64,000 nucleotides of DNA, taken from the NCBI RefSeq assembly GCF_036669915.1, contig NC_089321.1:18943670-19007669 (forward strand), given 5' to 3'. The position numbers and the translations under genes are program-made. The notes beneath the pieces are model-generated. The model saw only the letters and a program-made list of their open reading frames with translations. It did not search any database and was not told the DNA's origin. This DNA is from Pocillopora verrucosa (lineage: Eukaryota; Cnidaria; Anthozoa; Scleractinia; Pocilloporidae). Each line of letters opens with the position of its first letter. The stretch's first letter is position 1. This document shows, one piece after another, positions 34,281 to 45,280 of this stretch.

Positions 34281-35816
34281 TTATTCTTTGACTTTCATCA
34301 ATCGCTTGAACAGCATTTTTAAAACTGGCTTGACTTGAGATAATTCTTCCACAAAAACGTTAGCTAAGAACGTAAAAGCTGCGCCTATTGCAAAGACCTT
34401 AAAAGCATTTCCCGATCCTACGAAGTTGATCATCACACCTCCAAAAACTTCACCGCATCCATAGCCAAGTCCTCTGTAAAATCCACAAAGAATACCTTGA
34501 TGAGTTGTGGCATTATCATTTCTCGATATTTCATTTACATATGACTGCATAGCTACCCATGCTAAGGCATTTGTTATTCCAGGCATAAACTCTAACGGAA
34601 GGATTAGCCACGGGTTTGATAAAAACGAATAACAAGAACATCGAAAAGTAAATCCTGCGGCTGCAAGGTATATAACACGGGTATGTCCCATTCGAGTAAT
34701 GATTTTGTCTGATAGAAGATACAAACTTACTTCGGCGAAACAGTTTACTGCTGCAATGATGCTAAATAGCAGTTGCGTCCCCCCCAAATCTTTTAAGTGC
34801 CAGAATAAAAAGGTTTTCGTGAAGGCGTTAAGGATTCCAAAATAATATGCAGTAAATAAGAACACAATGTATTTGATATTGACGCTTTGCTTTAAATTGT
34901 TCATTAATCCTGTATCCTCGACCTTCTCATCCTCAGAGTCATATGCAAACTTAAATTTTGTGGATGTAGCGACTGCAAGAAGCATTAAAACTCCAAATGT
35001 ACCAAAGCAAGGCATGTAACTGATATCAGAAGGCTTTGTAAAGGGATTTGGACAGTGATGACTCACTGATACCAAAACACCAACTAAAAATGAGGCTATT
35101 CCCCATCCAACCGATCCCCATAGGCGCTGCCGTCCATACAGGTGCACATCTGGCCTTAATGTTTGCATCGTTACTGTGTCTGCGAGCGCAAGAGACGGAG
35201 ACGAGATAATGTTGCTGAACAGAATGATGATAAGTAGTATTGTAAATAGTTCCGCAGTGTTGGGTGTCTGTGGAGTTTCCATCTCTTTACTGGTATAAGT
35301 TAGAGGCCAAGGAAGGTCATCCAAAATGGAAGACACAAAAACAAAATTCCCCCAGTAACTAGAAGAGTTCCCATGCTTTGTGGCAATATAAGATGAATCG
35401 TTTCGACCCTTGATTGATCGCGATATCGTGTTTAAGGTACAGAGGCGTTCAGCTGGTGCTACTAAGGACAGCGAGAATTGAGACAAAGCAGCAACGAGCA
35501 AAGACATCAGAAGAACCAATTTCCCCATTTTAAATCGATCCACAACGGCTCCCCATAGCGGGGTACAAATAAACTCCACAAAAGGTTTCAAGCCCATTAA
35601 TATACCGACTTGAGTTGGTGTAAGCTTCAATTGCTTGAAGTACAGAGCTAAATATGGCAGCAGTGATCCCAAAGAAGAAAAATAGAAGAAATAAAACAAT
35701 TTGGCCGGGATGAGTTTTCTTTTGACGCTTGGACAACAATTTCCCTCGCTTTCGGCTGAACGTGGGCTTCTCTTTTTCTCTCCATTAAGCTCAGTATTTT
35801 CACCGGAGCTCAACAT
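34281..35816 (-). CDS. MFSD6-like major facilitator protein, copy F (single exon, 511 aa)
   Basis: An intronless frame; the first ATG is at 35816 (upstream extension uses only a TTG), giving 511 residues. N-terminus CCPSVKRKLIPAKLFYFFYF, GSLLPYLALYFKQLKLT, signature PLWGAVVDRFKMGK, a short ~85-residue loop after TM3, TM4 NIISSPSLALADTVTMQTL, YGRQRLWGSVGWGIASFLVG, FTKTFLFWHLKDLGG, and THQGILCGFYRGLGYGCGEVFGG. It is most like copies D and E in the first half. The final helix is followed by a short basic tail. Intact; no intron at either family position. Confidence 0.9.
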   Translation of the reverse strand: MLSSGENTELNGEKKRSPRSAESEGNCCPSVKRKLIPAKLFYFFYFSSLGSLLPYLALYFKQLKLTPTQVGILMGLKPFVEFICTPLWGAVVDRFKMGKLVLLMSLLVAALSQFSLSLVAPAERLCTLNTISRSIKGRNDSSYIATKHGNSSSYWGNFVFVSSILDDLPWPLTYTSKEMETPQTPNTAELFTILLIIILFSNIISSPSLALADTVTMQTLRPDVHLYGRQRLWGSVGWGIASFLVGVLVSVSHHCPNPFTKPSDISYMPCFGTFGVLMLLAVATSTKFKFAYDSEDEKVEDTGLMNNLKQSVNIKYIVFLFTAYYFGILNAFTKTFLFWHLKDLGGTQLLFSIIAAVNCFAEVSLYLLSDKIITRMGHTRVIYLAAAGFTFRCSCYSFLSNPWLILPLEFMPGITNALAWVAMQSYVNEISRNDNATTHQGILCGFYRGLGYGCGEVFGGVMINFVGSGNAFKVFAIGAAFTFLANVFVEELSQVKPVLKMLFKRLMKVKE

Positions 35817-38800
35817 TTGTTTACGTTTCCGCAAAACCGTTTTGTTTCTAAAGAAAAGTTAAAACTATACGACGCAGTTGGTCTCACAAAACAACACCTT
35901 CTCTTTTGAAAGTCGCATGCGCTATCTGCGGTTCAGGTTCACTCCCTCAAACATCCTTCTCACAGAGTTATAGTTGTGGACTCCGTTATTCAATGTCAGT
36001 ACTTCAGTAGCTTATGGTCATAATTTTATCTCCTCCACTACTAGTTATTGGCACATTACAGTTAGCTTGTCAATGAAATTTCTGGCATATTGCACGCCTG
36101 AAGTCGTTGACCACCAGCTATAACCAGCTGCCATGTCCCTCTTAGTATTTCGATTAACACGAGAAATTTTATTTTCACGCGGTTTTTGTCTTCCTGAAAA
36201 CATGATCACAATCATTTCGAACAATAGAACATCATTCTTTGTCACGTCTAATTCGTTTCTATAATCTGATTATTTTCTGTATTACACAATAATCGAAAGA
36301 TCAGAATACAGAGATTTAAGAGAAGTCTTTGGAGTTCAACATAAACCGTTGTGAGTAATGCACAGAGATAATAGTGATGAAAAACCACAGTGTACAGTTT
36401 GTCACAAAAGCATAACATGCTGTAGAAAAAATAAATTTCCTGAAAACGTCACATTGTTTGATCATTATTATTCCTCAAAACCTAAAAATATTTTTCAAGA
36501 TGATCAAGGGTTCACTTTCCCTCAATAGATGTTTTCAAGATAAGTACCGTCAAATCTTTTCACTAATATAGATAAAAAGGAATTAACATTTCATAATATC
36601 ATCTTTCCTTTAAGGTTTTCTTCGTTCAGTTCATCAGCGTCTGAAACAGGAAGAAAGCAATAATACAAGTGTAACCATCACCACGGAAAGGTTCGGTCGA
36701 AGATAAAAGGTGTCTTGCACATAGTGGCGAATACCAATCCTGCGATCAACCATAGTCACGTATATCCTGTGAATTTAGAGAATAGTTATATCATCTTTCG
36801 CGTATTTAGAATTTGGTTAGCAATATTTCGTAACTATTTCATGATTCAGGGAAATAAAGTCAAGAGAATTTTCTTAAGAATCCTGGCGTAGCTTATTTTA
36901 CTAGTTATGCAACTCAATTGTTTAATCACTTAAGATATTCTAAATAAGTTCTTCAACAGCTAAGTTCAAAAGTAAAAAAACGCCCCGCCTGCAAATGCAA
37001 TACCACCTGTACTAACCCTACAGTCGTGCGGCTCTTAAAGCCGTGAAACAAACCCAGACAATGATGTCTTGAAGAAATGGCCGCTGGATTATTGGTTGCT
37101 AGCCTATGTTTAGCTTTTACCTGCTGTCGGCATAAATCTGAATGACATCTGGGCCAATAGTTTGTATGGTAGAGCAACGAGAGAACAAACAGAAAAGTTT
37201 GGCGATACGAATGCGCGAAAAAAGAAGGAAGAGAGGAAAAGAAGAAATAATTCCTCTTACATTCGATAAAACTGAAAGAGTGTGTACAAGCTCTACTGAA
37301 TGTCTTCAAATATGATAACCATTGTTTCATCCCTACTTTTCGGAAGAGGGTTTCCTAAAAAATCTAAAAACTGTGTTGTGTAGCTTGTGCATTTTGGCGG
37401 GCTCAGTGATGTTGGAGACAATTAAACTGGAAAATTTTCGCATGAATGTGAGATTATTAAAATCTTGTAACAGTCCGGAATGTTTCATTCCTTTTATGCC
37501 AATTCTTAGGACTCTTTCACTCATTTTGGGTGCGGCTTCCCTCGGCTCTCAACGAATGTTACCGTACTTTGCATAACTAGGTCTCTCTCCACTCTCCTTC
37601 CAGTAATGAAGATGTTCCAAATCAAATAAAAACATGTTTAACTCAGTTGATAAATACAAAAGTAGAAAAAAAAATGAATAAACTTTTTGAGAAGAACAGT
37701 CTATAGATAATGCTGAAGGTTAAGTAACGTAGCTATCTCTGCTTGAACAAAATCGTCAAAGTATGGATTCAAGTTTGTAGGGGAACAGTCTATCAAATCA
37801 AATGGTCAGAAGTTCTTGTAAAAGGGGTGTTCATTTCCCCAAACTATAAATAAAAAAGTTATGATCGTTGTGCAAAAAAATGGCTTTTGTTTGATTAAAT
37901 AGTACTGCTATGGATGCCAAGTTGGTTATCCACACAAATGCTGTAAGATATAAAAAATGGAATAATAATAATTGACAGTTGTCAACATGTATGATTCCTA
38001 TGCAATCTTAGGTGATGTTAAAGACGATGCAAAAGTGATGACCTTAGGCATGGATTAATCATATCTTTCTTTAAAATATGTTTAAGATCTACTTTCGCTC
38101 GATGTACCAGACCTTAAAGTTGTTATCCTTGCGACTCTTCAAAAATGACCATAAGCGTATCCTTTCAAGTAGCTTATCGGGTGGCACGGTAGCATTTGTG
38201 TAAGTGCATCGTTGTCTTAATTTATGCCAAACTTTAACTAAATAATTGAAAGCCACTTCCTGAAACTCTTCACACAAACTATTACTCAAAAATATTCTTA
38301 AAAAATGCGTAGTCAATACTACCAGATGAATCTGGGAACACGTTTATTGCAATCACGAAAGCATTGACTAATTTTTAATCAAGAACCTGTTTGCTTATTT
38401 GAAGGGTTTCAAGGCATAAATAAGTTAGCTTAGTCGGTGCATGAAGTATATCAGTAAAAAATCCTAGACAACATGGTGCAACCCGTAGTTTAAGGATGAT
38501 GTGGTTACCTCTAGTAACATAGGAGGGGGAAAATTATTTATGCCACGACAATATACCTAACTAAATATAAACACCAAACAGTTAATTCACTGAATTGGCA
38601 AATTCCTCTTCCAAGAAATGCGGGAATATATCATTGTCAGCAAACGGTATGGTATGGTATTAAACCTGTTCAGAAAAGGTACAGACCATTATTTTCTTCT
38701 CCTTAGACGGCCTGACCGCAATTGAAATACAACTTTAAAAGCAACGATTCTCGAGGGCGATTATCTTCTCTTCATGACTTCAGTAACGCTGAAAATGCTA

Positions 38801-39144
38801 ACCCTAAAAATCTTGCGAGATGGCTTTTTCTTTGACCTATTATACTCATGGGAAATCGGTTTCCGAGATCAGGCCGGCTATCAAGTTTTTATTAGTGAAT
38901 AAATGATCATCAAATCAATCTCCTTATAAGGAGAAAGGAACAATCGAAGTACCTGCCTTGAAGCGTTAATTTTGCTTCAGGCATAAAAAATTAACTTGAC
39001 TGAACTAAACTGTTTCTGTTTCCCCAGATGATGTCACCTCATTGTAGGTAACTCAACATCCCGGTTTAAGGTATCAATGAAGGTTGTCAATCTGTTTTGC
39101 CCCGCGTGCATACTGGAAAATCCCAAAACAGTTCTGCTGAGTCA
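35817..39144. other. Intergenic between divergent copies F and G
   Basis: A 3.3-kb AT-rich region that must hold both promoters, since F is on minus and G on plus. No TATA or other site can be assigned. Frames at 36953-37330 and 37322-37576 lack recognisable domains. Confidence 0.35.
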
Positions 39145-40782
39145 ATGGAAAAATGCCCGAAGGATTCAAAAATGTCCTCTGAGAGACTTTGTGTCAATGA
39201 TGAAGAAGGAGATGAGAATTCAAAACATCGCTTCGATTGTAAAATTAACCGAAAGCGACTGGTGTCCAAACTATTTTACCTGTTCTACTTCTCGGCTTTT
39301 GGATCGCTGTGGCCTTATCTATCATTGTATTTTAAACAGTTGTTCCTATCACCGCGACAGCTTGGTATTCTTGTGGCAGTTCGGTCGCTTGTTCAATTTG
39401 TTTTTACGCCTGTTTGGGGAGCCCTTGCGGATCGCTTCAATAAAAGTAAATTTGTTTTATTATTAGGATTGTCAGCTTGGCTATTGTCAACATTTTCATT
39501 GGCAATAATACCGATAGGAGAACAACCGAAAGCCTGTTATGAGATGAACTCTTTGTCTTTGTCATTATTCCAAAATGGCTCTACTACACTGACTAACTTC
39601 ACCGAGGTAATATCGCGAAATCACCAATCTAACGACGAAATTGTTCATGACCACACTCGCTCTTATGAATCTATTTTTGGAACCAGCAAATATCTTCCGT
39701 GGGCCTTAAGCTTTTTCTCAAATGACTACGAGCCTGAGAAGTCGACTAAACTCAAAGAGGACACTTTTCCGAATCTACAATATTACCCATCACCTGAGAA
39801 AATATCCGACTCCTCTCGATTGTTCATTTTCATGGTTTGTGTTATAGTAATTGGACAGATTTTTGCATCACCGACGCAGTGTTTGGCAGATACAGCCACT
39901 CTGCAGATCCTCGCCGAAGATAGCCGTGAATACGGCAAGCAGGCTTTTTGGGGATCAGTTGGTTATGGTATGACAGCTTTCATCGTTGGTACATCGATAA
40001 GTGGACGGAGAACCCCTAATCCTTGTAGCAAGGAAATGGACATTAATTATATTCCGTGTTTTTATGTTTTTGGAGTTTTCATGGTGACTGCATTGATCGT
40101 AGCAAGTCGTTTTAAATTTAAGCCCGTTGATCACACACAATGCAAGGAAACAGCCATAGGAGGACTAAGAGTGCTGAAGAAATTTGATTACGCGTTTTTT
40201 CTATTCATTGTATTTTTTTGTGGCACAGCTTTTGGTTTTATACAGACGTTTCTATTTTGGCATCTTCGCGAGTTAGGGGCCCAACAAATACTGTTTGGAC
40301 TAATTATTCTATCCAACAGTACTGCAGAAGTAGTAGTATATCTACTGTCAGAGCGACTGTTACGAAACATTGGACATTTCCGGGTGATGTACCTCGGACT
40401 CCTATGCTACGCTCTGCGATTCTTCTACTATTCTTATTGTAGCAGACCGTGGCTTTTTTTGCCTATCGAATTTATTCAAGGTGTAACCACTGCAGCTGTT
40501 TGGTCCTCATTTGTGTCTCATGTTGGTGCGGAGCCTGGCGTGGCAACAACGCTTCAGGGTCTCGTTAATGGATTTTACACCGGTCTTGGTTACGCTAGTG
40601 GCGGCCTCTTGGGAGGTGTGATGGTTCATGAATTTGGTACCAGCACTGCCTTTCTAGTCTTTGGAGAATTAAGCTTGATAGTCCTTTTCGTTTTCATCAT
40701 AGTAAATAATGTTCGCCAAACAGAGAAGAGCAGTGATATAACTTTTAAAACCGTATCCAAAGCAGATGAATTTGAAGAGTAG
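39145..40782 (+). CDS. MFSD6-like major facilitator protein, copy G (single exon, 545 aa)
   Basis: An intronless frame; ATG 39145 is the first methionine (upstream only TTG), giving 545 residues. TM1 region LFYLFYFSAFGSLWPYLSLY, FKQLFLSPRQLGILVAVRSL, and signature PVWGALADRFNKSK, the most canonical of the array. A ~110-residue loop carries NGS and NFT sequons. TM4 is QIFASPTQCLADTATLQIL, then YGKQAFWGSVGYGMTAFIVG, FIQTFLFWHLRELGA and GVATTLQGLVNGFYTGLGYASGG. The last member of the array and the only other one on plus besides copy B. Substrate unknown. Confidence 0.9.
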   Translation: MEKCPKDSKMSSERLCVNDEEGDENSKHRFDCKINRKRLVSKLFYLFYFSAFGSLWPYLSLYFKQLFLSPRQLGILVAVRSLVQFVFTPVWGALADRFNKSKFVLLLGLSAWLLSTFSLAIIPIGEQPKACYEMNSLSLSLFQNGSTTLTNFTEVISRNHQSNDEIVHDHTRSYESIFGTSKYLPWALSFFSNDYEPEKSTKLKEDTFPNLQYYPSPEKISDSSRLFIFMVCVIVIGQIFASPTQCLADTATLQILAEDSREYGKQAFWGSVGYGMTAFIVGTSISGRRTPNPCSKEMDINYIPCFYVFGVFMVTALIVASRFKFKPVDHTQCKETAIGGLRVLKKFDYAFFLFIVFFCGTAFGFIQTFLFWHLRELGAQQILFGLIILSNSTAEVVVYLLSERLLRNIGHFRVMYLGLLCYALRFFYYSYCSRPWLFLPIEFIQGVTTAAVWSSFVSHVGAEPGVATTLQGLVNGFYTGLGYASGGLLGGVMVHEFGTSTAFLVFGELSLIVLFVFIIVNNVRQTEKSSDITFKTVSKADEFEE

Positions 40783-41728
40783 TTACCCTTGGTTAAATCA
40801 CAGAATAAATTTGTTATTACTAATAACTGGTGTTTCCATTGTTTGCACGCAGAAAATTTAATCTCCCGTGTGAATTTTCTTCGAACAACAATTCAAACAG
40901 ATTTTCAAATAAATTCGATTAAGGTGTGCTATTTGGAACACATACAACGAATCGTTTTAAACACCAATAGTACCCGGCTATCATTTGTACACATGTGAAG
41001 TAGAACAAATTCGACGTAAGCGCAGGAGCTGATTCGAAATTTATATAAAACAATCGATTTGTAACACTACGTTAACTTTCACCAGAGCAGACCTGATGTA
41101 GAATACATAATATTATAGTTACTTGATATTTAACGGCCTTTATTTTATTCCATCTATGTGGAAATTGATATTTGCAAAAGGACGATCGTCTTAATCATTT
41201 TATGATCCGACATTTTTAAAAAATGATCACATCGGAGATTGAAGCTCGGAAATACATCAAACAAATTTCATAACCCAGAGCAGTGACAAATTGATCCTCA
41301 TGCTGATTTTCCTACGGTAATACCGCACCAGCAATTGTTTTTAGTTTTCAAAAGAAGTTGTAGTGGTAAGAAAAGGAAAATGAATGGAAAAGAGTTAAGT
41401 TGTATTGGGAAAGTTCTCAAATACCTTTGACGAGACCTAAACAACTAGCTTTGCCTCTTTTATTTTGTAAATTTGAAAATCGTTCATCCCTTTATAATTT
41501 ATAGAAAAGTATATTTTCTCTTCGAAACAAGGTTTATCAATCAATTCCACTGCCGATATTGCACATAAGGATTTGAATATCAGAAGGCTAAATAAAGGGT
41601 AGATACATTTACCAATTATAGGCAATTTGTGGTATTTTTGAATTTGCCAAGTGTACAACTGTAGACATAACCAGATATGACTTTGAAATTCTGCAAATTA
41701 GAATAATTCTTATTTAATCTATTGTCCA
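40783..41728. other. Convergent spacer between copy G and the TSP1 exon
   Basis: AT-rich; presumably 3' UTRs of both genes. No other feature seen. Confidence 0.35.
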
Positions 41729-41734
41729 TTTATT
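41729..41734 (-). terminator. Polyadenylation signal overlapping the TSP1 stop codon
   Basis: AATAAA on minus begins inside the TAA stop of the TSP1 exon (TATAATAAATGG). The coding end and the signal overlap, which predicts a very short 3' UTR if this signal is used. Confidence 0.5.
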
Positions 41735-42001
41735 ATACTGATGGCCTGTAAATATGACTTCTGTCCTCTGCCATTTCACTTAACGTGCGCTCTAGGTTTA
41801 CTTTCTTTGTTTCAGTGGATTTACAGCTGTTAAGGTGACAGAGTCGAACCTTGATACTCTTGCCGGTACAGTTCTGTCCGTGACCTGAAGGAAGATGAAT
41901 CATGCACCTGCGTTTGGAATAAGTTAATCCTCCACCACAAGTTGTCGTACAATGTGACCACTTGGACCATTCTGACCATCGCTCACCATCCTCAGAGCTG
42001 T
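41733..42001 (-). CDS. Thrombospondin type-1 repeat terminal exon (partial gene)
   Basis: The exon starts after the acceptor CCTGCCTACAG in phase 1 and runs to TAA at 41735-41733. It translates to SSEDGERWSEWSKWSHC, TTTCGGGLTYSKRRC and a further four-cysteine-spaced segment. There are six cysteines in TSP1 order, the WxxWxxW motif (a C-mannosylation context) and CTTTC (the CxxTC O-fucosylation context), followed by a ~29-residue charged tail. TSP1 domains are extracellular and normally bounded by phase-1 introns, as here. No signal-peptide exon was found between this exon and 43737. It may be the last exon of a longer gene to the right or an alternative 3' exon. The domain call is strong; the gene structure is incomplete. 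Confidence 0.8.
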
Positions 42002-43736
42002 CTGTAGGCAGGATAAAAAACCACCATGATCATGGTCTCTCCTCGTAACACTTAATTCTGACTGCCATTTTAGTAATTTCAAAACGATTAAGGTTTAAGG
42101 TCTTTAGTACCGGAGGAACCGTGCTAAGAACCATTATGAATGTTTCCGAGAGCTACAGAATTACATGGATTGATAGATAACCGATGTTACGGATGAATCT
42201 GACTCGAGGAGAGTCAAACTGATTTCTCATCTATTTTTTCCAACTCGATAGGACCACAGGCTATCGTTTGTAGCCTCGATGGTCAGGCTATCCTATTACT
42301 CTCCATTTAAAATAACTAGCGGTTTAAAAGCTCAGCTGGACATTTTGTACGCACGGAAGCGATCAGACGAAACTGACAAACTGGTTGAATTTTTTCTACA
42401 TTAGTGGTATTACCATTTACCCTTACGCAGAGCACTTTTTTATGAAACTCGAAGTATCATTCTTGGGTTGATCAAAACACGTCCATGTCGTTGCCCCTTT
42501 GCTGCACAGGAATTCGGACGGTCAAAGAGCTCACTTCACACTTGTGAACTATTTAACAGAAGCAGCTAATAGTCAGAGTAGCTTCGAGTGAGCGGATCAC
42601 CAAAACACATTAAAGTCACGTTATTTTCAGAGTCACATCATTGATAATGCCACATTACCTCCGGCCTCGACCCGATTAACTTTTGATACGATTAGTTTTT
42701 TAGTAAAAGCAAGTTGGTCGGTAGAGGCTCAATATTTCCATAATATCTCGTAACAGTTAATGGTACTGTAACAATAGAACGAGAAATGGCGATCATTGTG
42801 CATAGTAAAGCAGATTGAAGTGGAGCAGCAGCTAATAGTCATTGATAAAAGATGAAGATAAAAAAATCTTTGGCTGCAAAGATAAAGTTAACAGTGGGTC
42901 TTAAGATTCGGTGGTCAGGTACTTGGACAGTGGGTTTGTAGAAGACCCACTGAGACCAAGTCAAGAACAAGTGCAATCTCGCTATTCTGTAGAGTTTCGA
43001 AGGAATTCTCTTTCGGATAGGTTCCTTAGTCGCACCACGTTGGTCTTTATGTTGAAAAAGTATTGCATTAACACTACATATAATGGCTTTGATCGTTATA
43101 CGTTTCGAAGTAACCTAAGTGTTTTATCCGGTCCATATATGAATGGGGATGGGGGGGGGGGGGGGGGGAGAAGGGAGTCAATTTCAGTCGTTTTCCGGTC
43201 TTTTACTTCTGTCATTTGTGACATATATTTGTCGTGTTTGTTTGTTTGATTTTGATGATCTCCAGCTTTCGTTCCAGCTGCAGCGTTCTCCGGCTTTGGC
43301 TGAGACCGCTATCTGATAATTAACTGATACATAACCGTTATCGGCAGAAGACATAATGGTCTCCTTCGCTCAATTTTAGAGCAGGGGTGAACATAAAAAT
43401 CAGTTACTGGTTCAGCTATGGAGTCGCCAAGTTACATCGTTTTTATTGAAACTGTGAAGCAAAATAACAAGGGGAGCGCCCATGAGACTAGCCCGTAAGA
43501 TTCTCCCGCGAACGATACTCCTTTAGTTACGCTGCATTGATAGTATTTTTACAGACTAGACGTAACCAACGCATTTGTATAGGTAATCACATGATTTCGA
43601 GTTTAATTTGGGATAAATCAGTTTCCACTCCATTTTAGGTTTACTCTAAAGCCAGTGCAGGTTCGAGAATGCTTGTGTTGCTAATAGATTTCTTTGAAAG
43701 TTACGACAGAGTTTACAGTTTAGTCTAATAAAATTA
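42002..43736. other. Spacer between the TSP1 exon and the next secreted-protein gene
   Basis: No coding exon recognised. It includes an 18-G homopolymer at 43151-43168. Confidence 0.35.
43151..43168 (+). repeat. Poly-G tract (18 G)
   Basis: An uninterrupted run of 18 G preceded by GGGGAT and followed by AGAAGGG. It could form G-quadruplex DNA and is prone to length error in sequencing. Confidence 0.9.
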
Positions 43737-45280
43737 TTACAAACCTCCGTTGTTATGGTTATGTTTCGTACGCTCCTCCTCTGGTTTTTTAGCGATCTTT
43801 GCATCTTGAGCTGTCAATTTCTTCACAAGCTTCGTCAGAGTCTTTGCGGCATCGGCTAGATTTGCTGCCATTTCAGCACTTTTTAGCATACTCTTGTATC
43901 TCAGTTCTTCCTTTTTAGTATCTTCTATTGTAATCTTAGTCTCGTCGGTGTCGCTGGACTGCTGATTATGGCTCTGAATTTGGGTTGCGTTATTCTTCTT
44001 AGTTGCCACACCTTCCGAAAGTAAGCTGGACAATTTTTCACCTCCTCGAACTCTAGTTTTAAGGATCTGTTTTACCAAAGGCGCATACTTTGACGGCGTA
44101 GATGTGTGCTGCGTTTTATCGAGTAAGTTTAATCTTTTTATTGCTCTTATTCGAGAGGAAATTAGGCCAGATAGCGTAGGAATGAGAGCACCTTGCATGG
44201 CAGCATAATTATTTTGGTAATTGTTGAATTCTGGTACCATGGTCCTCACCGGTGGATCCTGTTCTTCTCTAGTGTCATCGTTTAGGTATTCTTCGTTCGA
44301 TTGCTCATCATAAGTAGCTTGGCCATCATTGTCCTTACGGGCCACGTTGTTATCGTCATTATTGTCAACATCATTGTAATCTGCCATCTCATTCCCGAAC
44401 AAAGACGAGTAGGCTGTGTTGTAAGTGTTGTCTTCAGTGGGTAACCCTTGATACGGTTCATCGTTGGGATCCATTTGGTGACCATCATCTATTAGAGGGT
44501 AATTCTGGTCCTCTTGATTTTCACCATTTACGAAGACAGTATTTGGCGACTTTAAAGGACTGAGCTCATTTGTTCCGTCCAACTGCAGAATTTGTGACGG
44601 CATCATATTGTTGCGAACGTAGCTATCGGGCGGAAGGTTTGTCAGCGGAACAACAACTTGTTGCTTTTTTACTTTGTCAAAGGTTTGATAGGCTGCCGTA
44701 TGCTTTTTCTTTCCTACATTGAATTTAGAAGAAATGGTTAGGAATCTACCAGATTGACATGACAAGGCAGTTCAAAGCAATAGAGGACTTTCTAATATTT
44801 ACGGGTGAGACGTAATGACAGGGAAACTAGCTTAACTTAATGCTTCCGGTCAACCGAATCAATCTTTGCCGCGTAAGCCAAAACAAGAACTTTGGTGGGG
44901 TTGTGCAAGGCGAGGTCAGTAGACAAAGTAAGCACGTCCAATAATGGAAGTTAGGAAACTCATCGCGATCGCTGAAACCCTAATAACTTCGAACTTAAGC
45001 TTTGAATTCAAATAGTAAGGAAATACTTGAAATAAACAAATGACTAAATCAAATTTGACCAACTAACAAAATACTTCATAACAGTATCATTCTGTCAAAA
45101 AAAGTGAAAAGTTCTTCAGTGGGTGGAGGTTTCTCCTTTATAAACTTAAGTCATTCAAAGCATGTTCAGTACAAAGTGATGGAATGTATTGTATTAGATC
45201 GTACCTCTACTTACTAAACTTCCACACTTCAAAATGGAACACGTGAGTAAAAAGAGGAAAATTACTCTGGCATTCACCAT
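43737..45280 (-). CDS. Predicted secreted protein, 348 aa (signal exon + one body exon)
   Basis: Exon 1 at 45280..45211 encodes a signal peptide (MVNARVIFLFLLTCSILKCG). Exon 2 at 44713..43737 starts after TTCAATGTAG in phase 1. The donor A|GTAGAG is weak, but the adjacent stronger GTAAGT would break the frame; with A|GTAGAG the total is exactly 349 codons. The mature protein starts basic (RKKKHTAAYQTFDK). Its centre is very acidic and Asn/Asp/Tyr-rich (about residues 120-180, with runs such as DNDDNNVARKDNDG), and its C-terminus is Lys/Ala-rich and likely helical (AEMAANLADAAKTLTKL). No known domain. Acidic secreted proteins can bind calcium or mineral, but that is speculation here. Confidence 0.62.

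Noticed and set aside
37322-37576. Possible MFSD6-like relic (LILGAASLGSQRMLPYF)
   Set aside because: Resemblance to transporter segments is a few residues only, and no ordered family blocks occur on either strand.
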